This document shows positions 43,144 through 52,078 of a DNA stretch of 64,000 nt, piece after piece (within the stretch, counting starts at the first letter, position 1; each line of letters begins with the position of its first letter). The DNA lies in the NCBI RefSeq assembly GCF_025665335.1, contig NZ_CP106869.1:4853338-4917337 (forward strand). Direction: 5' to 3'. The stretch comes from Xanthomonas sp. AM6 (GTDB taxonomy: Bacteria; Pseudomonadota; Gammaproteobacteria; Xanthomonadales; Xanthomonadaceae). Both the position numbers and the translations under genes were made by a program. The notes beneath the pieces were generated by a model. It was not told where the DNA came from. It ran no database searches and worked only from the letters and a program-made list of their open reading frames with translations.

Positions 43144-44336
43144 GCCAGGGCGTAGCCCTTCAGCCGGGCCGCATAGGCCTGCAACGCGGCGATGCCGCTG
43201 GCTTCGGCGTCGTGGCACCAGGCCTGCAGCTGCTTCAGGCGCTCGCTGGCGTCGTGGCTGCGCGCTTCGAGCAAGGCGGCCAGGCGGGCGCGATGCTCGA
43301 CCAGGGTGCGCATGCGCGGGCGCTGTGCGACCCAGTGCTGCAGTTGTTCGCGCGCGTCGGGCTTGAGCCAGCGGCCGTCGTCGACCAGGCCCTTGCGCAG
43401 GCGCCGCGGCAGCAGCTGGCGCAGCTTGGCGCCGGCCTGGGCGGCCTCTTCCTTCAGCGCCGGGGCGAACACGTTGCGCTGGTAGTCGGTCATCGCCTGG
43501 AAGCGGTGCGAGAGCAGCGCGCGCAGGGTGTCGGCGTCGGGCACGGCGATGTTCGGGCGCACGTCCAGGGTCGGCGCCACGCGCAGGATCTTGGCCAGGC
43601 GCAGGGCGGCCAGACCGCGGATCGCGACCCAGCCGATGTCCAGTTCCCAGCGCCGCATCGAGAAGCGCGCCGAGCTGGGGAAGGCGTGGTGGTTGTTGTG
43701 CAGCTCTTCGCCGCCGATCCACAGCGCCCACGGGGTCAGGTTGGTCGAGGTGTCGGCCGATTCGAAGTTGCGGTAGCCCCACCAGTGGCCCAGGCCGTTG
43801 ACCACGCCGGCGGCCCAGAACGGGATCCAGGCCATCTGCAGTGCCCACAGCGCGATGCCGGGCAGGCCGAACAGCAGGAAGTTGACCGCCAGCAGCGCGA
43901 CCGGGCCCCAGTTCGCGCGCGGGGTGTACAGGCGGCGCTCGATCCAGTCGTCCGGGGCGCCCTTGCCGTACTGCTCGATGTCGCCGCGCATGGCGCGCGC
44001 TTCGCGGTACAGCTCCACACCGCGCCAGAACACGCGGCCGATGCCCTTGGTCTGCGGGCTGTGCGGGTCTTCCTCGGTCTCGACCTTGGCGTGGTGCTTG
44101 CGATGGATCGCCACCCACTCTCTGGTGATCATCGAGGTGGTGAACCAGGTCCAGAAGCGGAAGAAGTGCGACAGCAGCGGATGGAAATCGACACCGCGGT
44201 GGGCCTGGCTGCGGTGCAGGTACAAGGTCACGGCGAAGATGGTCAGCTGGGTGAACACCAGCAGCACCGCCAGCATGCCCCACCAGCCGACGTCGAGCAG
44301 GCCGGTGCGGAGGAAGTCGAGAATCGCGTCGGACAT
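43140..44336 (-). CDS. Acyl-CoA/acyl-lipid fatty acid desaturase
   Basis: 398 residues. Membrane desaturase with the three His boxes HRSQAHR, HRKHH (in EWVAIHRKHHAKVETEEDPHSP) and HNNHH (in GGEELHNNHHAFPSSARFS), plus paired transmembrane helices around residues 15-60 and 140-190. This is the delta-9 type (DesA/DesC-like) di-iron enzyme that introduces a double bond into membrane acyl chains. The C-terminal 130 residues are a charged helical extension, longer than in many homologues. Start MSDAILDFLRTG at 44336. It is coupled to the EF-hand gene. Confidence 0.92.
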   Translation of the reverse strand: MSDAILDFLRTGLLDVGWWGMLAVLLVFTQLTIFAVTLYLHRSQAHRGVDFHPLLSHFFRFWTWFTTSMITREWVAIHRKHHAKVETEEDPHSPQTKGIGRVFWRGVELYREARAMRGDIEQYGKGAPDDWIERRLYTPRANWGPVALLAVNFLLFGLPGIALWALQMAWIPFWAAGVVNGLGHWWGYRNFESADTSTNLTPWALWIGGEELHNNHHAFPSSARFSMRRWELDIGWVAIRGLAALRLAKILRVAPTLDVRPNIAVPDADTLRALLSHRFQAMTDYQRNVFAPALKEEAAQAGAKLRQLLPRRLRKGLVDDGRWLKPDAREQLQHWVAQRPRMRTLVEHRARLAALLEARSHDASERLKQLQAWCHDAEASGIAALQAYAARLKGYALA

Positions 44337-44475
44337 TGCCAGAACTCCAGGCCGTGAAGGCATGCGCCAGGTTGAGTAGGAGACATGATGGGGGCAGTGG
44401 CGGCAAACTTCACCCATCGCCCGCGTATGGTGTTCAGCCGCTGCGCGCTCTTGATCACAGAACGGTTGCACTTCC

Positions 44476-45318
44476 ATGTCCGTCGTCGTCCCCGATGCAA
44501 CTCCCATGCCGGCCGCCGCGCCGCTGATCGAGCTGGACCGCGCCAGCGTGGTGCGCGGCCAGGTACGCGTGCTGCACGACCTGAGCCTGCGCATCGCGCT
44601 CGGCCAGCACACCGCGATCCTCGGCCCGAACGGCTGCGGCAAGTCCTCGTTCATCAAGCTGATCACGCGCGAGCTGTATCCGCTGGCGCGTGCCGGCGAA
44701 GAGGCGCCGGTGCGGGTGCTGGGGCACAGCCGCTGGCAGGTGGACCGGCTGCGCAGCCAGTTGGGCATCGTCACCGGCGATCTCAGCGTCAATCTTGCCG
44801 ACATGCCCGGGCTGGACGTGGAGAGCGCGGTGCTGTCGGGCTTCTTCGCCAGCTACGTGGTGCCGCCGCATCGCGAGGTGACCGACGCGATGCGCGATCG
44901 CGCGCGCGAGGCCTTGCAGCTGGCGCATGCCTTGCCGTTGCTGCAGCGGCCCTACGCGGAGCTGTCGGCCGGCGAGACCCGGCGCGTGCTGATCGCGCGG
45001 GCGCTGGTCAACCGGCCGCAGGCGCTGCTGCTGGACGAACCCAGCACCGGGCTGGACCTGATCGCGCGCCAGCACCTGCTGGCGACGATGCGCGGCCTGG
45101 CCCGCCAGGGCATCACGCTGGTACTGGTGACCCACCACATCGAGGAGATCGTGCCGGAGATCGAGCGGGTGATCCTGCTACGCGGCGGCCGCGTGTACGT
45201 CGACGGCGGGCGCGAGGAACTGCTGGCCGACGCGCCGCTGTCGGCGGTGTTCGGCGGGCCGGTGCGGGTGCGCCGCGAGGGTGCGACCTACAGTGCGAGT
45301 GTGGTTGAGGCGGAGTGA
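44476..45318 (+). CDS. Orphan ABC transporter ATP-binding protein
   Basis: 280 residues. Walker A ILGPNGCGKSSFIKLI, Q-loop region SQLGIVTGDL, signature LSAGETRRVLIARAL (a variant of LSGGQ), Walker B ALLLDEPSTGLDL, and H-loop LVTHHIEEIV. The sequence resembles the ModF/YlmA-like soluble ATPase group. No permease or binding-protein gene is adjacent; the gene stands alone, divergent from the desaturase. It may be a cytoplasmic ABC protein or serve a distant permease. Confidence 0.88.
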   Translation: MSVVVPDATPMPAAAPLIELDRASVVRGQVRVLHDLSLRIALGQHTAILGPNGCGKSSFIKLITRELYPLARAGEEAPVRVLGHSRWQVDRLRSQLGIVTGDLSVNLADMPGLDVESAVLSGFFASYVVPPHREVTDAMRDRAREALQLAHALPLLQRPYAELSAGETRRVLIARALVNRPQALLLDEPSTGLDLIARQHLLATMRGLARQGITLVLVTHHIEEIVPEIERVILLRGGRVYVDGGREELLADAPLSAVFGGPVRVRREGATYSASVVEAE

Positions 45319-45424
45319 ATCGGCGGCGGGTTCTTGTCGACAGCGGCCTTCGAGGCCTGGCGGTGCGTGAGATGGACATGCCATCGAGATATCGGTGCCG
45401 ATGTGTCATTCGGACCGCCACTCC

Positions 45425-45520
45425 ATGACTTCGTTCGTCGCGACTGAAGTCGCTCCTACAAGAGCGCGGCACCGACCAGCCATCGCGACTGGAGTCCTTC
45501 CGACACCACTGCTTCTTCTA
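45425..45520. repeat. REP doublet
   Basis: TTCGTCGCGACTGAAGTCGC (45432-45451, completed by TCCTACAA) and a second, diverged element CATCGCGACTGGAGTCCTTC (45481-45500) lie between the convergent ABC and MFS genes. Confidence 0.8.
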
Positions 45521-45555
45521 CCTCGCCAACCGCAGAACCCTGCACTGAAAACGCA

Positions 45556-47190
45556 CTACCCGCCCCGCCCATCGGCAGCCGGCGGCTGCGCCTGGTGCAG
45601 GTCCAGCGCCAGGAAATGGTGCACCGCCGGCCGCTCGGGGCCGATGTGGTAGCGCAGCGCGCTCTGCTGCAGGTCGGCGTCGGCGTGCGAGACGCGCTGG
45701 TGCTGGCGCAGGTGCTCGGCCCAGGATTCGACCAGGAACCATTCCATCACCCGCTCCGGCTCGTTGCTGTGCTCGGTGATGCCCCAGGCGTAGGCGCCGT
45801 CGCGACGGCGCTCCTGCGACAGTTCGCGCAGCGCATGCAGGAACGGCGGCCGGTCGGCAACGCGCACGCGGTATTCGATCTGCACCATCACCGGGCCGCG
45901 GTCGTGCGCCACCGGGGCGTTGAGCAGCGGCTCGGGCCAGTGGTTGGACGGCTGCAGGTCGGCCTCGCCCTTGGGCAGGCGCAGGCGGTGGAACGCGAGC
46001 GCGACCAGCAGCAGCGCGCCAGCGCCGACCAGCAGCGTGGTGGCGATGCCGAGCTCCGACGCGATCAGGCCCCAGCCCAGGCTGCCGCCGGCCATCGCGC
46101 CGTTGAACACGGTCAGGTACACCGCCAGGCCGCGCCCGCGCACCCAGTTCGGCAGCACCGCCTGGGCCACGCCGTTGAGCGTGGTCAGCGCCACGATCCA
46201 GCCGACGCCGAGCACCAGCAACAGCAGCACCGCGACCGTCTGCGACGGGGTGGTGGCCAGCGCCGCCATCACCGCCGCGGTCAGCACCGCGGCCAGCAGC
46301 ACCAGGCCGTCGGCGCCCAGGCGCTTGCGCAGGTGCGGCAGCACGATCGCACCAAGGATCGCGCCGACCCCGACCGCGCCCAGCAGCACGCCGTAGAACC
46401 CGGCGCTGCCACCGAGCATGCGCCGCGCCACCAGCGGCAGCAGCGCCCACACCGAGCTGGCGAACACGAAGAACACCGCCGCGCGCAGCAGCACCACGTG
46501 CAGGTCGCGGCTGGCGCGGGCGTAGCGCAGGCCGGCGCGGAAGGCGCCGAAGAACTGTTCGGACAGGCCGCTGTCCACCGCCTTGGCGCGCGGCCACCAC
46601 AGCAGCGCGGCGACCACGAACACGTAGCTGAGCACGTCGCTGGCGTAGGCGGCGACCGCACCCAGGCTGGCCAGCAGCAGGCCGCCGCCGGCCGGGCCCA
46701 GCGCGCGGGCGATGTTGATGCCCAGCGAGTTCAGCGCCACCGCGTTCTTCAGGTCCGCGCGCGGTACCAGTTCCGGCACGATCGCCTGCCAGGTCGGGCC
46801 CATCAGCGCGCTGCCGATGCCGCCGACGAAGGTCAGCGCGACCAGGTATTCGACGGTGAGCGCGCCGGTCCTGGACAGCAGCAGCAGGCTGGCGCTGACG
46901 CAGGCCAGCAGCAGCTGCACGCAGATCAGGAAGCGGCGCCGGTCGAGGATGTCCGACAGCACCCCGGCCGGGATCGCCAGCAGGAACACCGGCAGCGTCG
47001 CCGCGGTCTGCATCAGCGCCACCGCGGCGGGGTTGTTGGACAGGTCGGTGACCAGCCAGGAGCTGGCGACGTCGCGCATGAAGCTGCCGACGTTGCCGAG
47101 CACGGTGGCCGCCCACAGCACCGCGAACACGCGATGCCGCAGCGGGGCGAAGCTGCCGGTGGCCGGCGCGGGCGCGCTGGACTCAGCCAT
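45556..47190 (-). CDS. MFS transporter fused to a C-terminal ABM-type domain
   Basis: 544 residues. The first 400 residues have twelve hydrophobic segments and the MFS_3/EntS-like pattern (VFAVLWAATVLGNVGSFMRDVASSWLVTDLS, AGVLSDILDRRRFLI, loop GPTWQAIVPELVPRADLKNAVALNSLG). Residues about 430-530 form a soluble antibiotic-biosynthesis-monooxygenase-like domain (VMVQIEYRVRVADRPPFLHALREL to MEWFLVESWAEHLRQHQRVSHAD). The ATG at 47190 was chosen over a GTG at 47196. It is the last gene of the minus-strand cluster; the substrate is unknown, perhaps the small molecule handled by the upstream hydrolases. Confidence 0.88.
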   Translation of the reverse strand: MAESSAPAPATGSFAPLRHRVFAVLWAATVLGNVGSFMRDVASSWLVTDLSNNPAAVALMQTAATLPVFLLAIPAGVLSDILDRRRFLICVQLLLACVSASLLLLSRTGALTVEYLVALTFVGGIGSALMGPTWQAIVPELVPRADLKNAVALNSLGINIARALGPAGGGLLLASLGAVAAYASDVLSYVFVVAALLWWPRAKAVDSGLSEQFFGAFRAGLRYARASRDLHVVLLRAAVFFVFASSVWALLPLVARRMLGGSAGFYGVLLGAVGVGAILGAIVLPHLRKRLGADGLVLLAAVLTAAVMAALATTPSQTVAVLLLLVLGVGWIVALTTLNGVAQAVLPNWVRGRGLAVYLTVFNGAMAGGSLGWGLIASELGIATTLLVGAGALLLVALAFHRLRLPKGEADLQPSNHWPEPLLNAPVAHDRGPVMVQIEYRVRVADRPPFLHALRELSQERRRDGAYAWGITEHSNEPERVMEWFLVESWAEHLRQHQRVSHADADLQQSALRYHIGPERPAVHHFLALDLHQAQPPAADGRGG

Positions 47191-47605
47191 GCGCACGCTC
47201 GCGCAGGTCGTGCCAGGCCACCAGCACGAAGCCGCCGACCAGGCCCAGGTGTTCGTAGAACGCGTTCATTGCCGCAAAGCGCTGCATGCCGCTCATCTCC
47301 CAGTAGCGGTTGGCCACGCACGCGGCCACCAAGGTGAATCCGGCCAGCGCCAGCGCGCCCAGCCAACGATACGCGCCGCTCAGGATCAGCAGCGACGCGC
47401 CCAGTTCCAGCACGATCACCGCCGCCGCCAGCGGCGCGGCCGGCGCCATGCCGAAATGCACCATCTCCGCGACCGCGCCGTCGAAGGCGAAGGCCTTGAC
47501 CAGCCCGCCCTGCAGATAGGCCGCGCACAGCCCGAGCAGCGCCAGCCAGTGCAGCCATGGCGGGGTCAGGCGCGTGCCGACCGCACGGGTCGCCTCATCG
47601 CGCAT
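47183..47605 (-). CDS. DoxX-family membrane protein
   Basis: 140 residues with four hydrophobic helices (WLHWLALLGLCAAYLQGGLVKAF, APLAAAVIVLELGASLLIL, WLGALALAGFTLVAACVANRYW, HLGLVGGFVLVAWHDL). The LELGASLLILSG segment is typical of DoxX/SURF4-like proteins. The stop overlaps the MFS gene start by 8 bp. It lies 114 bp after the amidohydrolase gene. Function is unknown; such proteins are often in redox-linked operons. Confidence 0.82.
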   Translation of the reverse strand: MRDEATRAVGTRLTPPWLHWLALLGLCAAYLQGGLVKAFAFDGAVAEMVHFGMAPAAPLAAAVIVLELGASLLILSGAYRWLGALALAGFTLVAACVANRYWEMSGMQRFAAMNAFYEHLGLVGGFVLVAWHDLRERAHG

Positions 47606-47719
47606 GGCGTGCACTCCGCGGCATGCCGACGACCGCGCGCGCGGCGAGCCCGACGCGCGGCACGCGCCGCGCACCGACGCCGGGCCGGGTGTCGACCGCC
47701 CGCGCCGCGCTCACCCCGT

Positions 47720-49612
47720 TCATACCGCCCAGCACGCGCAACCCAGCGCGCCCCAGAAGCTCTTCAGGTCGGCGATCGGCAGTTGGCTGCTCCACGCGGT
47801 GGCGTGCTGGTGCCCGTGGATGGTGCAGTCGTGGGCGCAGCCGCAGCTGGCCGCGGCCTGCTGCAGCGTCGCCGCCGCCGGCGCCTCGCCCCAGGCGCCG
47901 TAGCCGCGGAAGCTGCGCGCCGGCGACCAGTCCGGCATCGCCGGCGGCGGCGGCGCCTCGTCGTGTTCGGCGAACGTCCCGCTGGCCCACACCACCTTGC
48001 CGCCGACCATGGTCAGCAGCGCGGTGGTGTCGGCGATGTCGCTTTCCGCGCAGCCGAAGTAGTCGCGGTCCGGCACCACCAGGTCGGCGAACTGGCCGGC
48101 CTGGATGCGGCCCTTCTTGCCTTCCTCGTTGCTGAACCAGGTGACGTGCTCGGTCCACATGCGCAGCGCGGTTTCGCGGTCCACGCAGTTGCGCTGCGGA
48201 TACAGGCGCAGGCCGCCGACGGTGCGCCCGGTGACCAGCCACGCCAGCGACACCCACGGGTTGTAGGAGGCCACGCGGGTGGCGTCGGTGCCGGCGGAGA
48301 CCTTGACCCCTTTCTCCAGCATGCGCTTGACCGGCGGGGTGGCCTGCGCCGCGCCCATGCCGTAGCGCTCGACGAAGTACTCGCCCTGGTAGGCCATGCG
48401 GTGCTGCACCGCGATGCCGCCGCCGAGCGCGGCGATGCGGTCGATCGACTTTTCGGAGATGGTTTCGGCGTGGTCGAAGAACCAGTGCAGCCCCTGCAAC
48501 GGGATTTCCCGGTCCACGCGCTCGAACGCGTCCAGCGCGCGGCTGATGGTCTCGTCGTAGGTCGCGTGCAGGCGCCACGGCCAGCGGTTCTGCGCCAGGA
48601 TCCGCACCACGTCCTCCAGTTCGGTCTCCATCTGCGGCGGCATGTCCGGCCGCGGCTGGCGGAAGTCCTCGAAGTCGGCCGCGGAGAACACCAGCATCTC
48701 GCCGGCGCCGTTGTGGCGGAAGTAGTCGTCGCCCTGCTGGTAGCGCGAACTGGCGGTCCAGTTGAGGAAGTCTTCCTTCTCCTGCTGCGGCTTCTGGGTG
48801 AACAGATTGTAGGCCAGGCGGATGGTCAGCTGGCCGGCGTCGGCCAGTTCCTGGATCACCTTGTAGTCGTCCGGGTAGTTCTGGAAGCCGCCGCCGGCAT
48901 CGATCGCGCCGGTGACGCCGAGCCGGTTCAGTTCGCGCATGAACTGGCGGGTCGAATTGACCTGGTACTCGTAGGGCAGCTTCGGCCCCTTGGCCAGGGT
49001 CGCGTACAGGATCGAGGCGTTCGGCTTGGCCAGCAGCAGCCCGCTCGGGTTGCCTTCGGCGTCGCGCACGATCTCCCCGCCCGGCGGCGCCGGCGTGTCC
49101 TTGCCGTAGCCCACCGCGCGCAACGCGGCGCCGTTGAGCAGCGCACGGTCGTACAGGTGCAGCAGGAACACCGGCGTGTCCGGCGCCACCGCGTTGAGTT
49201 CGGCGATGGTCGGCAGCCGCTTCTCGGCGAACTGGTGCTCGGTGAAGCCGCCGACCACGCGCACCCATTGCGGCGCCGGGGTGATCGCCACCTGCCGGCG
49301 CAGCATGTCCATCGCGTCGGCGAGGCTGCGCACGCCGTCCCAACGCAACTCCAGGTTGTAGTTGAGGCCGCCGCGGATCAGGTGCAGGTGGTTGTCGATC
49401 AGGCCCGGCAGCACGCAGCGGCCGTGCAGGTCGATGCGTCGGGTGCGCGCGCCGGCCAGCGGCAGGATCTCCTCGTTGCTACCGACCTGCAGGAAGCGTC
49501 CGTCCTTGATCGCCACCGCCTCGGCGTTGGGACGGGCGCGGTCCAGGGTGGTGAAACGGCCGCGGTACAGGATCAGGTCCGGCGCGGCGTCGGTCGCAAG
49601 CGGCTCAGCCAT
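47720..49612 (-). CDS. Amidohydrolase (YtcJ-like) with Cys/His-rich tail
   Basis: 630 residues. Metal-dependent amidohydrolase of the Amidohydro_3 type: beta-sandwich LILYRGRFTTLDRARPNAEAVAIKDGRFLQVG, the first metal motif LPGLIDNHLHLIRGG, His in WRLHATYDETI and LHWFFDHAE, and Asp in VSAGTDATRVASYNPW. After the catalytic domain a tail carries CGCAHDCTIHGHQH and ends GALGCACWAV, an unusual Cys/His cluster that could bind another metal. The start overlaps the XapX gene by 8 bp. The substrate is unknown; the neighbours suggest catabolism of an amide or cyclic compound. Confidence 0.88.
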   Translation of the reverse strand: MAEPLATDAAPDLILYRGRFTTLDRARPNAEAVAIKDGRFLQVGSNEEILPLAGARTRRIDLHGRCVLPGLIDNHLHLIRGGLNYNLELRWDGVRSLADAMDMLRRQVAITPAPQWVRVVGGFTEHQFAEKRLPTIAELNAVAPDTPVFLLHLYDRALLNGAALRAVGYGKDTPAPPGGEIVRDAEGNPSGLLLAKPNASILYATLAKGPKLPYEYQVNSTRQFMRELNRLGVTGAIDAGGGFQNYPDDYKVIQELADAGQLTIRLAYNLFTQKPQQEKEDFLNWTASSRYQQGDDYFRHNGAGEMLVFSAADFEDFRQPRPDMPPQMETELEDVVRILAQNRWPWRLHATYDETISRALDAFERVDREIPLQGLHWFFDHAETISEKSIDRIAALGGGIAVQHRMAYQGEYFVERYGMGAAQATPPVKRMLEKGVKVSAGTDATRVASYNPWVSLAWLVTGRTVGGLRLYPQRNCVDRETALRMWTEHVTWFSNEEGKKGRIQAGQFADLVVPDRDYFGCAESDIADTTALLTMVGGKVVWASGTFAEHDEAPPPPAMPDWSPARSFRGYGAWGEAPAAATLQQAAASCGCAHDCTIHGHQHATAWSSQLPIADLKSFWGALGCACWAV

Positions 49613-49886
49613 TGTCGTGTTCTCCCGGTGCCGGCTGCGCCGGCGGTTGCGCGCGCTGCGGCAGTTCGCCGAACACGTGCGGCTTGACCTGGTGGTGGAA
49701 CCACGAAGTCGGGTTGGCGTCGCTGCGCATCAGGCGCTGCAGCAGCGGCGGCAGCTGCTCGCCGAGCAGGATGCCGAGCAGGCCGACCAGCGCGATCACC
49801 GGCGGCGCCGGCGAACGCACCTTGAACAGCGCATAGATCACCCCGACCAGCAGGCCCAGGCCCAGCGATACCAGATAGGTCTTCAT
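49605..49886 (-). CDS. XapX-domain membrane protein
   Basis: 93 residues. Two hydrophobic segments (TYLVSLGLGLLVGVIYALF and PPVIALVGLLGILLGEQLPPLL) with the KVRSPAPP link define the XapX domain. The C-terminal tail is soluble (about 60-93, with HHQVKPH and a Pro-rich end). The start MKTYLVSL is the family start; an upstream extension is unsupported. It sits between the isochorismatase-like gene (13 bp gap) and the amidohydrolase (8 bp overlap), the usual company of this domain. Confidence 0.88.
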   Translation of the reverse strand: MKTYLVSLGLGLLVGVIYALFKVRSPAPPVIALVGLLGILLGEQLPPLLQRLMRSDANPTSWFHHQVKPHVFGELPQRAQPPAQPAPGEHDNG

Positions 49887-49899
49887 CGGCGCGCTCCGC

Positions 49900-50553
49900 T
49901 CAGCCTTCATGGGCGCCGAACATGGTCCGGGCATAGGTGATGCCCAGGCCGTAGGCGCCGCCGTACTTGCGCGCCACCTCGGTGGTGCTGGCGTAGGACG
50001 CGGTGCGCGCCCAGTCGCGCTGCAGCTCCAGCAGGTATTGCAGCGCGGTCATCGGCCGCCCGCCGGCCTGCACGATGCGCTCGATCGCGCGGTTGTGCGC
50101 CTCGGCCGACACGTCGCCGCAGGCGTCGGCGATCACGTACACCTCGAAGCCCTGGTCCAGCGCCGACAGCGCCGGGCCGACGATGCACACGCTGGTCCAC
50201 AGCCCGGCCAGCACGATCCGCGGCTTGCCGATCGCGTTGACCCGGTCGATCACCGCCGCGTCTTCCCAGGTGTTCATCGAGGTGCGGTCGAGCAGCGCCT
50301 GGCCCGGGAACGGCGCCACCACCTCGTCGAACATCGGCCCGGAGAAGCTCTTCTCGGCGACCGTGGTCAGGATCGTCGGCACGCCGAAGCTGGCCGCGGC
50401 GTTGGCCACCAGCGCCGCGTTGCTGCGCAGCGCGACGGCATCGATCGAGTGCGTGGCGAAGGCCATCTGCGACTGGAAGTCGATCATGATCAGGGTGTGG
50501 TCGCCCGGGGAGAGCAACGAGGCGCCCGGAACGGGCAGAGCGGCGATCGGCAT
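49900..50553 (-). CDS. Isochorismatase-like cysteine hydrolase (YcaC type)
   Basis: 217 residues. Triad: Asp in LIMIDFQSQMAFA, Lys in TTVAEKSFSGPMF, and nucleophile Cys in LAGLWTSVCIVGPALSAL with a cis-peptide-like GL-W-T context. This matches YcaC-like cysteine hydrolases, which act on amides or unknown cyclic substrates; true isochorismatase activity is unlikely. The start MPIAALPVPGAS at 50553 excludes a long upstream extension. It lies 110 bp after the porin gene. Confidence 0.9.
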   Translation of the reverse strand: MPIAALPVPGASLLSPGDHTLIMIDFQSQMAFATHSIDAVALRSNAALVANAAASFGVPTILTTVAEKSFSGPMFDEVVAPFPGQALLDRTSMNTWEDAAVIDRVNAIGKPRIVLAGLWTSVCIVGPALSALDQGFEVYVIADACGDVSAEAHNRAIERIVQAGGRPMTALQYLLELQRDWARTASYASTTEVARKYGGAYGLGITYARTMFGAHEG

Positions 50554-50663
50554 GGCGGGATCCTGCTGCGGGGGAAAGCACGATGCTCGCGCGTGGCCGC
50601 CGCCGCGTCTTGGAGATTCGTGTCGCTCTGCGCGGCGGATGCGCCGGCACGCACGTGGCGGGG

Positions 50664-52070
50664 CTACCAGGCCCAGCGCAACTCGGTGCCGATGTAATTG
50701 CTGTCGTGCGCGCCGGCCTGGCGCAACGCGCTGCCGGTTTCGTAGTGCACCGCTTCCAGCGCCGCGGTGAGGCTGGGCGACACCGGATGCTGCAGGCGCA
50801 GCTGCGTGTAGCGCCCGGTCCAGCGCCCGCCGCGGCCGGCGGTGCCGGCCACCGGCAGGTTCGGCTGCAGGTACACCGCGTCGGCGGTGGTCTGCCGCCA
50901 CAGCAGGCCCACCGCGAGCGTCGCGGTCAGCGCCGGGGTGGCCTGCCACTGCAGCGATGGCTTCAGGTGCACCAGGTTGCTGTAGCCGGTGTAGCCGGCG
51001 AGGGCGAAGTAGTAGCCGTTGGGGAACAGCGGATTGAACGTGCCCACGCGGCCGTCGCCGGCGCGCGCGTCGCCGGAGGCGGCGTCCAGTTGCAGGCCCA
51101 GGCGCGGTTGCGCGGCGACGCGCTGCAGCGTGTAGCCGGCGCGCGCGCCGAGCGCCCAGGCGCGGATCGCCTGCGCGCCGACGCTGCCGCGCTGCGCCAT
51201 CGTTTCCAGGTCCCAGTCCGTCCCGCCCGCGGTGCCGGCGAAACGCAGGTCGAACACATGGCGGCGCTCGCGGCCGCTGCCGTCCTGGTAGTGCGCCTGG
51301 TCGCGCGCGTACAGCGCGTAGTAGGCGGACAGCTCGTTGTCGCCGAGCACCTTGCGCTCGGCGCGCAGCGTGCTGAAGCGCACGCGATGGCTGGAGCTGT
51401 CGTCGAAGGCGCGCGCGTCGGCGTACTGCACCGGCTGGCTGACGAAGCCGAGCACGCGCCAGCGCGCGGTTTCCCAATCGGCCCACACCGCGTCGAAGGA
51501 CTGGCGCACGTTGGGGCCATCGCGCGAGGACACGAAGCGCTGCAGGTCGAAGGCGAAATCCTGCCGGCCCACGCGGGCCTTGAAGGTGCCGTCGGCGAAG
51601 GCGCGCTGGTAGGCGACGAAGGCCAGGCGCAGGTCGAGCCGGTTCTGGTCGGCCCCGGAATGCGTGCGCTTGGCGTAGGCGCGCACGTCCTCCAGCTGCG
51701 CGAACGCCTGCCAGCGCCTGCCCAGGCGCAGGTCGGCATGCAGCTGCAGGCGCTGCAACAGGTAGGCGTCGGCGGCGTCGCCGGTGCCCAGGCCGGGTGC
51801 ATCGTTGGACTCGAAGCGCTCGCGCAGGTTGGCGCCCAGCGACAGGTAGCGCTGCGGATCGTCCGCGTCCAGCGGCAGGTACTTCAGCCGGTCCAGCGGC
51901 GCTTGCCGCAGCGCCGGATCGGCCAGCGCCGACCAGTCCTCCTGCCAGCGATTGGTGCCGGGCAGCGGCCGCGTCGCCGCCTCGGGGGCCTGCGCCGATT
52001 GTTCGGCGGCGCGGACCGGTGCGGCGATCGCCACCGCGCTCGCCAGCGCCAGCAGCGCGGCGGCGTGCAT
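50664..52070 (-). CDS. Alginate-export-family outer-membrane porin
   Basis: 468 residues. Signal peptide MHAAALLALASAVAIAAPVRAA, then an outer-membrane beta-barrel with alternating amphipathic strands (RYLSLGANLRERFESND, LLQRLQLHADLRLGRRWQAFAQLEDVRAYA, FKARVGRQDFAFDLQRFVSSRDGPNVRQSFDAV) and an aromatic C-terminal residue (ELRWAW). These match the alginate_exp (PF13372) family, which includes uptake porins for small organic molecules. It starts 8 bp after the VOC gene and probably admits the compound handled by the downstream enzymes. Confidence 0.85.
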   Translation of the reverse strand: MHAAALLALASAVAIAAPVRAAEQSAQAPEAATRPLPGTNRWQEDWSALADPALRQAPLDRLKYLPLDADDPQRYLSLGANLRERFESNDAPGLGTGDAADAYLLQRLQLHADLRLGRRWQAFAQLEDVRAYAKRTHSGADQNRLDLRLAFVAYQRAFADGTFKARVGRQDFAFDLQRFVSSRDGPNVRQSFDAVWADWETARWRVLGFVSQPVQYADARAFDDSSSHRVRFSTLRAERKVLGDNELSAYYALYARDQAHYQDGSGRERRHVFDLRFAGTAGGTDWDLETMAQRGSVGAQAIRAWALGARAGYTLQRVAAQPRLGLQLDAASGDARAGDGRVGTFNPLFPNGYYFALAGYTGYSNLVHLKPSLQWQATPALTATLAVGLLWRQTTADAVYLQPNLPVAGTAGRGGRWTGRYTQLRLQHPVSPSLTAALEAVHYETGSALRQAGAHDSNYIGTELRWAW

Positions 52071-52078
52071 GCGCCGGC

